A stretch of 64,000 nt of DNA, taken from NCBI GenBank assembly GCA_017934745.1, contig JAGBIY010000055.1:62001-126000 (forward strand), given 5' to 3'. A program made the position numbers and the translations under genes. Below the pieces are notes generated by a model, which had not been told where the DNA came from, ran no database searches, and saw only the letters and a program-made list of their open reading frames with translations. The DNA comes from Treponema sp. (GTDB lineage Bacteria; Spirochaetota; Spirochaetia; Treponematales; Treponemataceae). Within the stretch, counting starts at the first letter, position 1. Each line of letters begins with the position of its first letter. Below, in pieces: positions 18,029-25,701 of this stretch.

Positions 18029-19411
18029 TTAGAACTGGAATTTGATTCCGACCGGGATGCGGTAAGAAAGGCAAGTGTTCGAAACGTCGTCCGTGAAAGC
18101 CTTAGAGTAGGCAAGCTCGAAAGCGGCAATCAAAGAGCCGTTCGCGAAGTTGTACTTGAAGTAAGGCTTGACGTATGTTCCGAGGTACTTCGTCGCCTCT
18201 CCTCCGAGAAGGTTCGCGGTCGCCATGTCGTTAAGCGTGAGCGAGATGTCAGAGTTGGAAGCGTATGCGGCGTTGTTGATTTTTCCTGTTCCGTCGTCGT
18301 CGGCGAAAGCCTTTCCGTTGGCGTCTGCCGCGCAAATCTGGGCGAGGTCCATTCCGAGGGAAATCTGCGTTCCAGGAACGGCGTACTCTCCGTTTACGGC
18401 GAGAACGTTGTAGAGGAGCTTCTCGCTGTCCGCTATGTAGTCGTCGCCGCAGTAGACCAGGCGGTCCTCACAGGAAAGCGAGATTTCCTCGGTCAAGCCC
18501 ATGGAAGCCGAAAGACCGACCATGTGCGAGAAAGCCTTGTGCTCCTCGGTCTCGTTATTGACGTTCAAGTATGTTCCGTCTCTGTAGCGCAAGTCGTAGC
18601 TCACGACCAAGTCCATCATGTCCATGAAGTTCGGCATGACGGCCTGAATGTAGCCCTCGCCGAACGCGCTCTCCGTGAACGTCTCCGTGAAAGTCGACAT
18701 CGTTCCGCCGTTGTCAACTCCGTCGTAGTACGTTCCCGGCCTGAAACCGGCGTTCACCGTCAAGTCGAGGCCGTCCACAGGAACCTGGTATGAAGCCGCG
18801 AGCTTGATTTTCTTTCCGAGGTACTTCCACTGGTTGTACTCGTGTTCGTCGATTGTCTGGATTCCGTTTCCGCGGATCGGGAGAATCGGGAATCCGGCGA
18901 AGAGCCTGAGTCCGCTCAGGAACTGAGGCGTGTACTCAAGACCTGTGAGGTATGGGCCGTAGTCCTGATCGGCGAGGTTCGTGATGTACTGGTCGCCCAA
19001 GACAGAGCCTTCAGCGATGAAGCCGCCGTTGAAGCCCTCGAATTTTCCAGTGTAGAGGTTCACCTGGTCGTTGAAGAAGCCGACCTTCATGTTTCCCTGA
19101 TAGAACGGAGTTCCCTTTCCGCCGTCTGAATAGTCGATGTACTCCTCGTCGCCACCGTCTGCGTTGAAGTAGAGTCCGAGGTTGAACTCGAAGCTCGCGG
19201 CCTTCACCGAAACGTCCACCGTCATGTTTCCGTCCGGGTCGTATCCTGCGGAAGAGGAAGTGTTGTCCTTCTCGCCGTCGTTGTTGTAGAAGGCCCGTCT
19301 CAAGCCCCAAACGGTATAGTCAATTCCAGAGTGGAACGTGACATTCTGCGCGAAAACCCCACTGCCCAAGGCCATTGCAGCGGCACCAAGCATCAATTTG
19401 TTCAATTTCAT
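18029..19411 (-). CDS. Outer-membrane beta-barrel protein, putative porin
   Basis: The start at 19411 follows GGAGA; an 11-codon longer frame lacks a site. The 460-residue product has signal peptide MKLNKLMLGAAAMALGSGVF with mature start near AQNVTFHSGIDYTVW. Strand-like alternation runs to the end (YRIPVGIKFQF), with the terminal Phe expected of an outer-membrane barrel. It is paralogous to the barrel at 15985-17415. It is the second gene of the operon, 29 bases after the Ig/CBM-like lipoprotein and 17 bases before the next lipoprotein. Likely role: passage of arabinan fragments across the outer membrane. Confidence 0.85.
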   Translation of the reverse strand: MKLNKLMLGAAAMALGSGVFAQNVTFHSGIDYTVWGLRRAFYNNDGEKDNTSSSAGYDPDGNMTVDVSVKAASFEFNLGLYFNADGGDEEYIDYSDGGKGTPFYQGNMKVGFFNDQVNLYTGKFEGFNGGFIAEGSVLGDQYITNLADQDYGPYLTGLEYTPQFLSGLRLFAGFPILPIRGNGIQTIDEHEYNQWKYLGKKIKLAASYQVPVDGLDLTVNAGFRPGTYYDGVDNGGTMSTFTETFTESAFGEGYIQAVMPNFMDMMDLVVSYDLRYRDGTYLNVNNETEEHKAFSHMVGLSASMGLTEEISLSCEDRLVYCGDDYIADSEKLLYNVLAVNGEYAVPGTQISLGMDLAQICAADANGKAFADDDGTGKINNAAYASNSDISLTLNDMATANLLGGEATKYLGTYVKPYFKYNFANGSLIAAFELAYSKAFTDDVSNTCLSYRIPVGIKFQF

Positions 19412-19440
19412 ATTTGTCTGTTCTCCTTTTTTGTTTGTTT

Positions 19441-20574
19441 TCACTCGCAGTATGTGATATCCGCACCAGCATCAGCCATTGGACGGAATTTAATAGCATT
19501 TCCGTCACCTACAATTCCTTTGTAATACTGATATCGAATTACAGAGCCGTTTTTCACAAAATGAAGATACAAGTCAATTGTCGTTCCATTATTTACGACT
19601 GTAACGTACTCTGTAGAACCTGTTATGTCGGCAATGCACGTGTCCCAATTCCAATTCGATTCAAGAACCCATGGCAACGCTCCCTCTGTTCCAGTGTTTA
19701 AATCTCCTTTCCAACCATAGTTGTCATTGCGGCAAACGGCGAATTCTGTTGTACTGTCGGAATTTGCAATTCTATAAACAGCGCCACTCCAGTTTCCAGT
19801 TCCATAAGAATTGTTGACAAAAACAGTCTGCTTTGCGCTACCCACAGCAACTTCCACATCGCCAGAAGAGATCTCTGTCCACCAGAGAGTCGATGTATAG
19901 CTACCTGTATAGCCGCACATAGAAAGCGGAATCCATGAGGCATTTCCAGAATCTCCACTGACGAAAATTCCAACAGTAACAGTAACAGTAGTTTTGACTC
20001 CCCCATAGGAAACCGTAAGTTCATTCTCTCCGACTTTTGTAGGAAGGGTTATTGACAACTCACTGTTATCAACAACATCCGTTGTGTCATCATCGTAAGT
20101 CGCTGTAACAACCATTCCCGTCAAATCCAGAGCGGGAACATTTTGTATATACAAGTCATAAGTTGTCTTTGTAGGCTGTGAAGTAACTGCAATTGATTTT
20201 ATTGGACTTGTGATTTTTACATCGTAGCTCGTCGTTACGGTCTTTCCGCCGTGGGTGTATGAAAGAGTTACAGTCTGGGAAGAAGCCACCGCAGACGAGT
20301 CGAAGCCGCTCTGGACAACCTCGTCCGTCACAGTCGCAGGGTCTCCGTAAGAATAAGTCGCAGTGCAGACTCCGTTTCCGAGAGAGAATTCGGAACCGAC
20401 CACGAACGATGTCGTCTGTCCTGTCACGGAAAGGCCGGTAGCAGCATATCCGACCTCCTCATAACGATTGTCCTTGTCGTCCACTTCCAGGTCGCAACCC
20501 ATCACCGAAAGAGAGGCAAGAGTCACCGCCGCGAAAGCGCAGCAGAGCTTGCCAAACCACCTCATTTTTTTCAT
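19441..20574 (-). CDS. Surface lipoprotein: Ig-like repeats plus C-terminal CBM-like domain
   Basis: The start at 20574 (MKKMRWFGKLCCAF) is chosen because GGGGG lies upstream and the signal peptide leads to lipobox LSVMGC. The 377-residue product has two bacterial Ig-like modules (residues ~35-110 and ~115-205; GGKTVTTSYDVKITSPIKSI, VGENELTVSYGGVKTTVTV). The C-terminal ~165 residues are rich in Trp and Asn (STLWWTEISSGDVEVAVGS, VCRNDNYGWKGDLNTG, ESNWNWDTCIADITG), similar in style to Bacteroidetes surface glycan-binding domains. As first gene of the operon it is the likely arabinan sensor/anchor on the surface. It is less GC-rich in its C-terminal half than its neighbours. Confidence 0.85.
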   Translation of the reverse strand: MKKMRWFGKLCCAFAAVTLASLSVMGCDLEVDDKDNRYEEVGYAATGLSVTGQTTSFVVGSEFSLGNGVCTATYSYGDPATVTDEVVQSGFDSSAVASSQTVTLSYTHGGKTVTTSYDVKITSPIKSIAVTSQPTKTTYDLYIQNVPALDLTGMVVTATYDDDTTDVVDNSELSITLPTKVGENELTVSYGGVKTTVTVTVGIFVSGDSGNASWIPLSMCGYTGSYTSTLWWTEISSGDVEVAVGSAKQTVFVNNSYGTGNWSGAVYRIANSDSTTEFAVCRNDNYGWKGDLNTGTEGALPWVLESNWNWDTCIADITGSTEYVTVVNNGTTIDLYLHFVKNGSVIRYQYYKGIVGDGNAIKFRPMADAGADITYCE

Positions 20575-20662
20575 AAATGCCCCCTTTTTAACATGGATTA
20601 AATACGGAAAATTCCATATATCCACACTTTTTGATATATACCGACTTTTGCCGATTCAATAA

Positions 20663-20735
20663 ATCGTAAAACGGGATTCCACATATGTCAACAAAAAGAA
20701 TCGATTTTTTTTGATATATATCATTTTTTTTGATA
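20663..20735 (-). promoter_or_regulatory. Promoter and operators of the barrel/lipoprotein/GH43 operon
   Basis: On the minus strand, TTGACA (20686-20691), 17 bp, TACGAT (20663-20668). The operator TTGATATATATCAT (20711-20724) begins 19 bp upstream of the -35, and a further TTGATA lies at 20730-20735. Another half-site TTGATA (20631-20636) falls in the leader. Confidence 0.75.
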
Positions 20736-20755
20736 TGTTTAAGAAAAAGAATAGA

Positions 20756-20784
20756 CCTGTTCCGAAACTGAAGTTTCCGAGCAG
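20756..20784. repeat. Dispersed palindromic repeat, copy 1
   Basis: Imperfect palindrome with arms CTGTTCCGAAACT and AGTTTCCGAGCAG around GA. Close relatives occur at 34679-34716 and 52526-52555. Confidence 0.65.
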
Positions 20785-20802
20785 TTTTCATGAAGGACAG
20801 GC

Positions 20803-20927
20803 AAAAAAAACCCGCAGCGGCTGTTGTCGGAGGTCTAAGGTTATAGGTTTGCCGCCACGGGTGAAAAATCATTGGCCAAAAATACCGCTTGCAGAATCTC
20901 TCTCCAAACACATCGATTTTTGCCGAT
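20803..20927 (-). ncRNA. Candidate small RNA with operator-controlled promoter
   Basis: On the minus strand TTGACA-17-TACTAT predicts a start near 20927. The transcript would end at a hairpin with arms ACCCG..GCGGC (20810-20821) and GCCGC..CGGGT (20851-20862) followed by eight U residues. About 120 nt, no convincing reading frame. An operator copy sits 19 bp before the -35, so it may belong to the arabinan regulon. It could instead be a decayed leader. No family recognised. Confidence 0.4.
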
Positions 20928-20933
20928 ATGAAA

Positions 20934-21006
20934 ATAGTAAATCCACTTTTTCCATGTGTCAATCAATATTTTGAACTTTTTCGATATGTATCAATTAGTT
21001 TTGATA
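20934..21006 (-). promoter_or_regulatory. Second operator-linked promoter in the intergenic region
   Basis: Minus strand TTGACA, a 17-bp spacer and TACTAT (20934-20939). The operator TCGATATGTATCAA (20981-20994) lies 19 bp upstream of the -35, the same distance as at the barrel operon, and TTGATA at 21001-21006 is 20 bp from it. Confidence 0.6.
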
Positions 21007-21015
21007 AACTAGGAC

Positions 21016-21090
21016 GTAAAAACCGGTCATTGAGCGAAGTCGAAATGACCAATTTTTACATAACAATGAGAGGGCTTCGACTACGCTCAG
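21016..21090. repeat. Intergenic inverted repeat of the GAGCGAAGTCGAA type
   Basis: Arms GTAAAAA..GGTCATT (21016-21031) and AATGACC..TTTTTAC (21044-21059) flank GAGCGAAGTCGA. An inverted relative, CTTCGACTACGCTCAG, follows at 21075-21090. Such elements are common as dispersed repeats in many genomes. No gene is present here. Confidence 0.6.
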
Positions 21091-21232
21091 CCAACATTAT
21101 TAGCATACATTTCGTAACATCTCCCGATTTTTTTATGTTCGGGATTCCGCTTTGTTCGACATGACGTGCGGATTTTTCTTGCTTAAATAGTCGATATAGG
21201 CATCTGAAATTACATAAAACATACACTCTCCA

Positions 21233-21333
21233 CAAAAAAAGGCGGTACAAGACCGCCGTTATATCCTTCGCTTTAAAGGTGGAAGCGCACCTAGGATTAT
21301 GTTCTCCACTTCAAGGGCAGGAGTGCTCCCGAT
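21233..21333 (-). ncRNA. Candidate small RNA of about 100 nt next to hipBA
   Basis: The unit has a good promoter (TTGACT 21362-21367, 16 bp, TATATT 21340-21345, minus strand), a predicted start near 21333, and a textbook terminator GGCGGT-CUUGU-ACCGCC followed by seven U residues. Internal pairing is readable: AUCCU with AGGAU enclosing CGCUU with AAGCG, and an alternative GUGGA/UCCAC pairing. It has no open frame with a ribosome binding site. It does not match 4.5S, tmRNA or 6S features that I know. Its promoter is divergent from hipB and abuts the first hipB operator. Confidence 0.6.
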
Positions 21334-21374
21334 GACTGAAATATAGCATATTTCCACTTAAAGTCAAGGGAAGA

Positions 21375-21449
21375 TTTTTCCCGAACGGGAAAAAAATGGC
21401 GGAACAGGCACTTTTTCCGCTTGATTTTCCCGTTCGGGAAAGTTATTCT
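21375..21449 (+). promoter_or_regulatory. hipBA promoter with two TTTCCCG-N2-CGGGAAA operators
   Basis: Perfect palindromes at 21375-21394 (TTTTTCCCG-AA-CGGGAAAAA) and 21426-21441 (TTTCCCG-TT-CGGGAAA), 49 bp centre to centre. The second lies inside the spacer of TTGATT (21421-21426)-17-TATTCT (21444-21449), so a bound repressor would block polymerase. The first lies against the -35 of the divergent small-RNA promoter. Confidence 0.75.
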
Positions 21450-21455
21450 ACTGTC

Positions 21456-21689
21456 ATGAGAATAGAATCCGTCGAAACAATCTCAAAAGCCATCAGGACA
21501 AGAAGAACACAGCTTGGACTTACACAGGCGGAAACAGCCGAGATATGCAACGTGGGGGCGCGCTTTTTCTCGGAACTCGAAAACGGCAAGCAGACGCTCC
21601 AAATCTCGAAAGTCCTCCACTGCCTTGAGATGCTCGGCATAAACCTGTACGCCGTGAACAGGGAAGACGCGAGAGGAAAATTCGAATGA
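21456..21689 (+). CDS. hipB: HipB-like antitoxin and autorepressor
   Basis: A 77-residue XRE-type helix-turn-helix protein beginning MRIESVETISKAIRTRRTQL. The HTH is LTQAETAEICNVGARFFSEL with the expected GKQTLQISKVLHCLEMLGI after it. It neutralises HipA and represses its own operon. The start at 21456 is chosen because the domain begins there; a frame extension to 21396 would read through the second operator. The -10 box ends 6 bases before this ATG and no ribosome binding site is visible, so the mRNA is probably leaderless. Its stop overlaps the hipA start (ATGA). Confidence 0.9.
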   Translation: MRIESVETISKAIRTRRTQLGLTQAETAEICNVGARFFSELENGKQTLQISKVLHCLEMLGINLYAVNREDARGKFE

Positions 21690-22918
21690 GGCTCAATGTT
21701 TTTTTCGGAAAAGAAAAGGCCGGAACTCTTGAATCGACAGGCAACAGAGGGCTTGTTTTCAAATACGACCAAGACTATCTTTCAAGAACCGACAGCATTC
21801 CCCTTTCAGCCTCTCTCCCATTGAAGAATGAAGAATTCAGCCAAAAACAGTGCCTGCCTTTCTTTTCGGGACTTTTGCCGGAAGAGGACTTCAGAAAAAA
21901 AATAGCCGACTTCCTGCACATTTCGGAGACAAGCACACTAAAGCTTCTCGAAGCGTTGGGCGGAGAGTGCGCGGGATTGATTACCATAACCCCGGAAGAG
22001 AATGCCGAACTTCAAGAACTTGTTTATCCGCTGACGAAAGACCACTATGCCCCATTGGATGGCAAGCGCATGGAAGAATTCATAGAGCAGATGAACACAA
22101 GACCGCTCATGAAAGCCGACGACCAACTGCGTCTTTCGCTGGCAGGTGCGCAGGAAAAACTCGCGCTCGCGAAACTGGACGGAGAATGGCACCTTCCACT
22201 TAACGGCGCGCCTTCCACCCACATATTAAAACCGACAAGGAACGGGGAACTTTCTTCGCTCGCGCAAAACGAATACATCTGCATGAAGCTTGCCAAGAAT
22301 CTTGGCCTGTCTGTTCCGGAGGTCGATTTGCTGAAAATCGCAGGCAAGGAAGTCTTCGTAGTCGAAAGATACGACAGAATAGTGAAAAAAAACGAAATAC
22401 AAAGACTCCACCAAGAGGATTTTTGCCAGGCTCTTGGAATGATGAGCAGCTCAAAATATCAGAACGACGGAGGGCCGGGGATTGCCGACATCTTCAACGC
22501 AATCAAGAATTCCTGCTCGGTTCCGGCACTTGAAACGCGGAAATTCCTGACATACGTTGTTTTCAACTTCCTGATAGGTAACTGCGACAGCCACGGAAAG
22601 AACTACTCGCTTCTGTACAAAGGCAAAGACACGGAACTTTCCCCATTGTACGACGCAGTTTCAACGAGAATGTACAAAGCCCTCACCGAAAAGCTCTCAA
22701 TGAAAATAGGAAAGCACTATGAGATTCAAAAAGTGGACAGGGAAGATTTCTCTATTTTGGCAGAATCGCTCGATATAAAACCCGCCGCCATAATCAATAT
22801 ATTCAATGAATTTGGAAAAAAACTCGACAGCGCGCAAAAAACTTTGAATGAGGACGAAAAGGTTTCAAAGAAAGTTCTGGACGGAATTCTCTCAATAATC
22901 GAATCGAACATGATTTAG
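21686..22918 (+). CDS. hipA: HipA-family serine/threonine kinase toxin
   Basis: A full-length 410-residue HipA. In E. coli HipA phosphorylates GltX, which stops translation and gives persistence. Visible elements are the N-terminal subdomain (SIPLSASLPLKNEEFSQKQC, LPFFSGLLPE), the Ser of RLSLAGAQEKLAL that corresponds to the autophosphorylated P-loop serine, the catalytic Asp in NFLIGNCDSHGKNYSLL and the metal-binding Asp in LSPLYDAVST. No key residue is missing, so the kinase is probably active. It is translationally coupled to hipB. It sits between two arabinan operons without an evident functional link. Its target in this organism is unknown. Confidence 0.93.
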   Translation: MRLNVFFGKEKAGTLESTGNRGLVFKYDQDYLSRTDSIPLSASLPLKNEEFSQKQCLPFFSGLLPEEDFRKKIADFLHISETSTLKLLEALGGECAGLITITPEENAELQELVYPLTKDHYAPLDGKRMEEFIEQMNTRPLMKADDQLRLSLAGAQEKLALAKLDGEWHLPLNGAPSTHILKPTRNGELSSLAQNEYICMKLAKNLGLSVPEVDLLKIAGKEVFVVERYDRIVKKNEIQRLHQEDFCQALGMMSSSKYQNDGGPGIADIFNAIKNSCSVPALETRKFLTYVVFNFLIGNCDSHGKNYSLLYKGKDTELSPLYDAVSTRMYKALTEKLSMKIGKHYEIQKVDREDFSILAESLDIKPAAIINIFNEFGKKLDSAQKTLNEDEKVSKKVLDGILSIIESNMI

Positions 22919-22944
22919 CGTCTCACCTAGCGTTTTCTAAAAAC

Positions 22945-23005
22945 ATGATACATATCAATTTTTTTTGATATTTTTCTTGACAGCGGGAATTTTCTGCCAC
23001 ATCAT
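22945..23005 (+). promoter_or_regulatory. Promoter and operator of the GH51 gene
   Basis: TTGACA (22977-22982), 17 bp, CATCAT (23000-23005). The operator ATGATACATATCAA (22945-22958) ends 18 bp before the -35, and a TTGATA half-site starts at 22965, 20 bp from the start of the first. Confidence 0.7.
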
Positions 23006-23038
23006 TAAACAAAATCCAATCACAAAAAGGAGATTGCC

Positions 23039-25576
23039 ATGAACAAAAACAAGAAGCTTCTCGCCATACTTTTGGCGGCTGCAGGTCTTGCGCTTCCAGG
23101 CTCCGCCCAGGCAGGCGCCTCGCTGTCGGCCGATTTCGGCGCGCCGCAGACGGAGGTCAGCAAGAATCTTTTCGGTATCTTTTACGAGGACATCAACTAC
23201 GCTGCTGACGGTGGACTCTACGGAGAGATGGTGCAGAACAGGTCGTTCGAGTTCGGAGCCAGCAACAACAGCGCGACGACGGGATGGAAGGACCACATCA
23301 ACATTTCAGGCGAAAAATCGTCGAGCAGGCTCAAGGCGAACAAGAAAGGCGGCCTGAACGAGAACAACCCCACATTCGCCACGTTCACGGCCAAGGCAGC
23401 CGGGGACGGCTTCTACAACAAGGGCTACAAGGGAATGTACTTCCAGGCGGGAAAGACATACCCAGGCTCCGTTTACTTGAGGTGCGAAGACGGAAGCGTC
23501 TCAAGCGTGACCGTGCAGATCGGGGCTGACGAAACAGGAGCGAAGACGGCCTCCACGAAAATCACGGGCATCACGAAGGAATGGAAGAAATTCGACTTCT
23601 CGCTCACGGCGGCCGCCGACACATACAACGGAAAAATCGCGCTCTACTCGGACCAGGCGGGCAAAATCGACGTCGATTTCGTCTCACTCTTCATGGCGGA
23701 CATCTACAAGAACCAGCCGAACGGACTCCGAAAGGATTTGGCGGAGATGCTCGAAGCCATGCACCCGGCATTCATCCGCTTCCCAGGCGGCTGCATTGTC
23801 CACGGACACTTCTTGGCGGACCGCTACCAGTGGAAGAACACGGTGGGCCCTGTGGAGCAGAGGAAGGAGACCCCGAACTTCTGGGGAGGACTCATTCCCT
23901 ACCAACAGTCTTACGGAATCGGATTCTACGAGTATTTCAGGCTCTGCGAGGACTTGAACGCCGAGCCGATTCCTGTTCTGAGCGTTGGAATGAGCCACGA
24001 CGGCGAGAAATCGTCGACAGGCGACTACAAATGGTACGCGCAGGACGCGCTCGACATGATTGAGTGGGCGACGGGACCCGCCACCAGCAAATGGGGAAAA
24101 ATCAGGGCGGAGGCCGGACACCCGGAGCCGTTCAAGCTCAACTACATCGGAATCGGAAACGAGGACTGCGGAGGGGACTATCTCGCCCGCTTCCAGTTCA
24201 TCTCTTCGGCAATCAAGAAGAAGTACCCGCACATCAAGACAATCATCTCCTCCGGCTTCACCTACAACGACGTGAACTTCCACAACGCATGGAAGCAGGT
24301 GAAGGCGTGGGAGAAGAAAAAGAAGACGAACAATCTCACGGATTTGGTGGACGAGCACTACTACAACCCATACACATGGTTCCTCACGAACGGCAGCCGC
24401 TACGACGACCAGGAATTCTACCCGCGCGGAGAAGGACAGCCGAAGGTCTTCATAGGCGAGTACGCATCTTGGGTGGACGGAAGGAGGAACTCGCTCTACG
24501 CCGCCATAACGGAAGCCGCCTACATGACAAGCATCGAGAGGAACGGCGACATCGTGGAAATCTCCAGCTACGCACCGCTCTTCGCGCGCGACGGATTCGT
24601 GCAGTGGCAGCCGGACGCAATCTGGTTCGACAACAGCCAGGTCTACGGAACTCCGAACTATTATGTGCAGTCCATGTTCATGAACCACAAGAGCGACTAC
24701 ACGGTAAAGTCGGCACTCACGCAGCCGACGGTAGCGAACGCGAAGAAAGCAGGAATCGAGGGAACGGTCGGAATCGGCTCGTGGGCTACGACGGCGAACT
24801 TCAAGGACATCAAGGTGACAAACGACGACACAGGAAAGGTCGTCTACTCGTCGAGCGGAGCCAAGGACACGAGCGCGTTCAGCGTGGCGACGCAGAGCGG
24901 CGAATGGGCGGCATCGAGCGGCCAGTTCCAGCAGAAATCGATGGCGACTCCGGCCTTCATGGCACTGGACAACGAGTCCGACATCGAAGGAATGCAGAAC
25001 TACACGCTTGAGCTGCAGGCGCAGAAGACAGGCGGAGCGGAAGGATTCCTCATCAGCTTCGGAGTCAAGGGCGACAGCCTCTACTGGTGGAACATGGGCG
25101 GCTGGGGCAACACCCAGAGCTGCGTGGAGAAGGGAACGCTCGGCGGAAGGAGCATAATCGGAGACTCCAAGCCGATGAACCTCGCCACGAACAAGTGGTA
25201 CAAAATCAAAATCGAAGTGAAGGGAGAGACCTACAAGTGCTATCTCGACGGAAAACTCATGCACGAGTTCACCGACGTGAAGAACTTCGACCCACTCTAC
25301 GCCCATGTCGGACGCACGGAAAACGGAAAGGTCATCATCAAGATTGTCAACGTCACGAACGACAAGCAGGACGTGAAAATCGAGTTGAAGAACGCCCCCG
25401 CCCTTTCGTCAACGGCAAAGGTCACGGTGCTCACGGGAGGAGCGGACGACGAGAACAGCTTCAGGACGCCGAAGCAGGTGGCTCCAAAAGAGGAGACATT
25501 CAGCGGAGTCTCATCGAGCTTCACATACCCTGCAAAGCCTTGCTCGCTCACAATTCTTGAAATAGACGCAAAGTAA
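23039..25576 (+). CDS. GH51 alpha-L-arabinofuranosidase, exported, with LamG-like insert
   Basis: An 845-residue secreted enzyme with signal peptide ending LALPGSAQA. An N-terminal carbohydrate-binding-like region (~30-215, NRSFEFGASNNSATTGWKDH) precedes the GH51 barrel. The general acid/base is Glu in YIGIGNEDCGG and the nucleophile is Glu in VFIGEYASW; IRFPGGCIVHG and LVDEHYYNPYTWF also fit. A LamG-like segment (GGAEGFLISFGVKGDSLYWW to YLDGKLMHEF) is set in the C-terminal beta region, as in multi-domain GH51 enzymes. It should remove arabinofuranosyl branches from arabinan or arabinoxylan outside the cytoplasm. GGAG precedes the start and a terminator follows. Confidence 0.95.
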   Translation: MNKNKKLLAILLAAAGLALPGSAQAGASLSADFGAPQTEVSKNLFGIFYEDINYAADGGLYGEMVQNRSFEFGASNNSATTGWKDHINISGEKSSSRLKANKKGGLNENNPTFATFTAKAAGDGFYNKGYKGMYFQAGKTYPGSVYLRCEDGSVSSVTVQIGADETGAKTASTKITGITKEWKKFDFSLTAAADTYNGKIALYSDQAGKIDVDFVSLFMADIYKNQPNGLRKDLAEMLEAMHPAFIRFPGGCIVHGHFLADRYQWKNTVGPVEQRKETPNFWGGLIPYQQSYGIGFYEYFRLCEDLNAEPIPVLSVGMSHDGEKSSTGDYKWYAQDALDMIEWATGPATSKWGKIRAEAGHPEPFKLNYIGIGNEDCGGDYLARFQFISSAIKKKYPHIKTIISSGFTYNDVNFHNAWKQVKAWEKKKKTNNLTDLVDEHYYNPYTWFLTNGSRYDDQEFYPRGEGQPKVFIGEYASWVDGRRNSLYAAITEAAYMTSIERNGDIVEISSYAPLFARDGFVQWQPDAIWFDNSQVYGTPNYYVQSMFMNHKSDYTVKSALTQPTVANAKKAGIEGTVGIGSWATTANFKDIKVTNDDTGKVVYSSSGAKDTSAFSVATQSGEWAASSGQFQQKSMATPAFMALDNESDIEGMQNYTLELQAQKTGGAEGFLISFGVKGDSLYWWNMGGWGNTQSCVEKGTLGGRSIIGDSKPMNLATNKWYKIKIEVKGETYKCYLDGKLMHEFTDVKNFDPLYAHVGRTENGKVIIKIVNVTNDKQDVKIELKNAPALSSTAKVTVLTGGADDENSFRTPKQVAPKEETFSGVSSSFTYPAKPCSLTILEIDAK

Positions 25577-25600
25577 CCGGTCAAGATGAGAGTTTATCGG

Positions 25601-25630
25601 GGGGGACTGCCAAAAGCGGTCCCCCTTTTG
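25601..25630 (+). terminator. Terminator after GH51
   Basis: Arms GGGGGACTGC (25601-25610) and GCGGTCCCCC (25616-25625) with loop CAAAA and a TTTT tail. Confidence 0.85.
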
Positions 25631-25676
25631 ACTATATCAAGAAAAGTTGATATATTTAAAAAACTTATTTTAATCT
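25627..25676 (+). promoter_or_regulatory. Operator-overlapped promoter of the ArsR-type regulator
   Basis: A TATCAA half-site (25635-25640) and TTGATATATTTAAA (25647-25660) are two operator elements in 20-bp register. TTGATA at 25647-25652 is also a plausible -35 for TAATCT (25671-25676), so binding here would give autoregulation. Confidence 0.55.
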
Positions 25677-25701
25677 TATTTTTTTTACAAGGCTTTTACC
25701 T

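Noticed and set aside
20588..20962. 124-codon open frame in the intergenic region
   Set aside because: It reads through two palindromic elements and a promoter; the translation is not protein-like. The region is better explained as regulatory DNA and a possible small RNA.
23684..25306. 540-codon open frame antisense to the GH51 gene
   Set aside because: The opposite strand encodes an unmistakable GH51 with signal peptide and catalytic residues. The antisense frame is an artefact of GC-rich third positions and has no ribosome binding site or recognisable domain.
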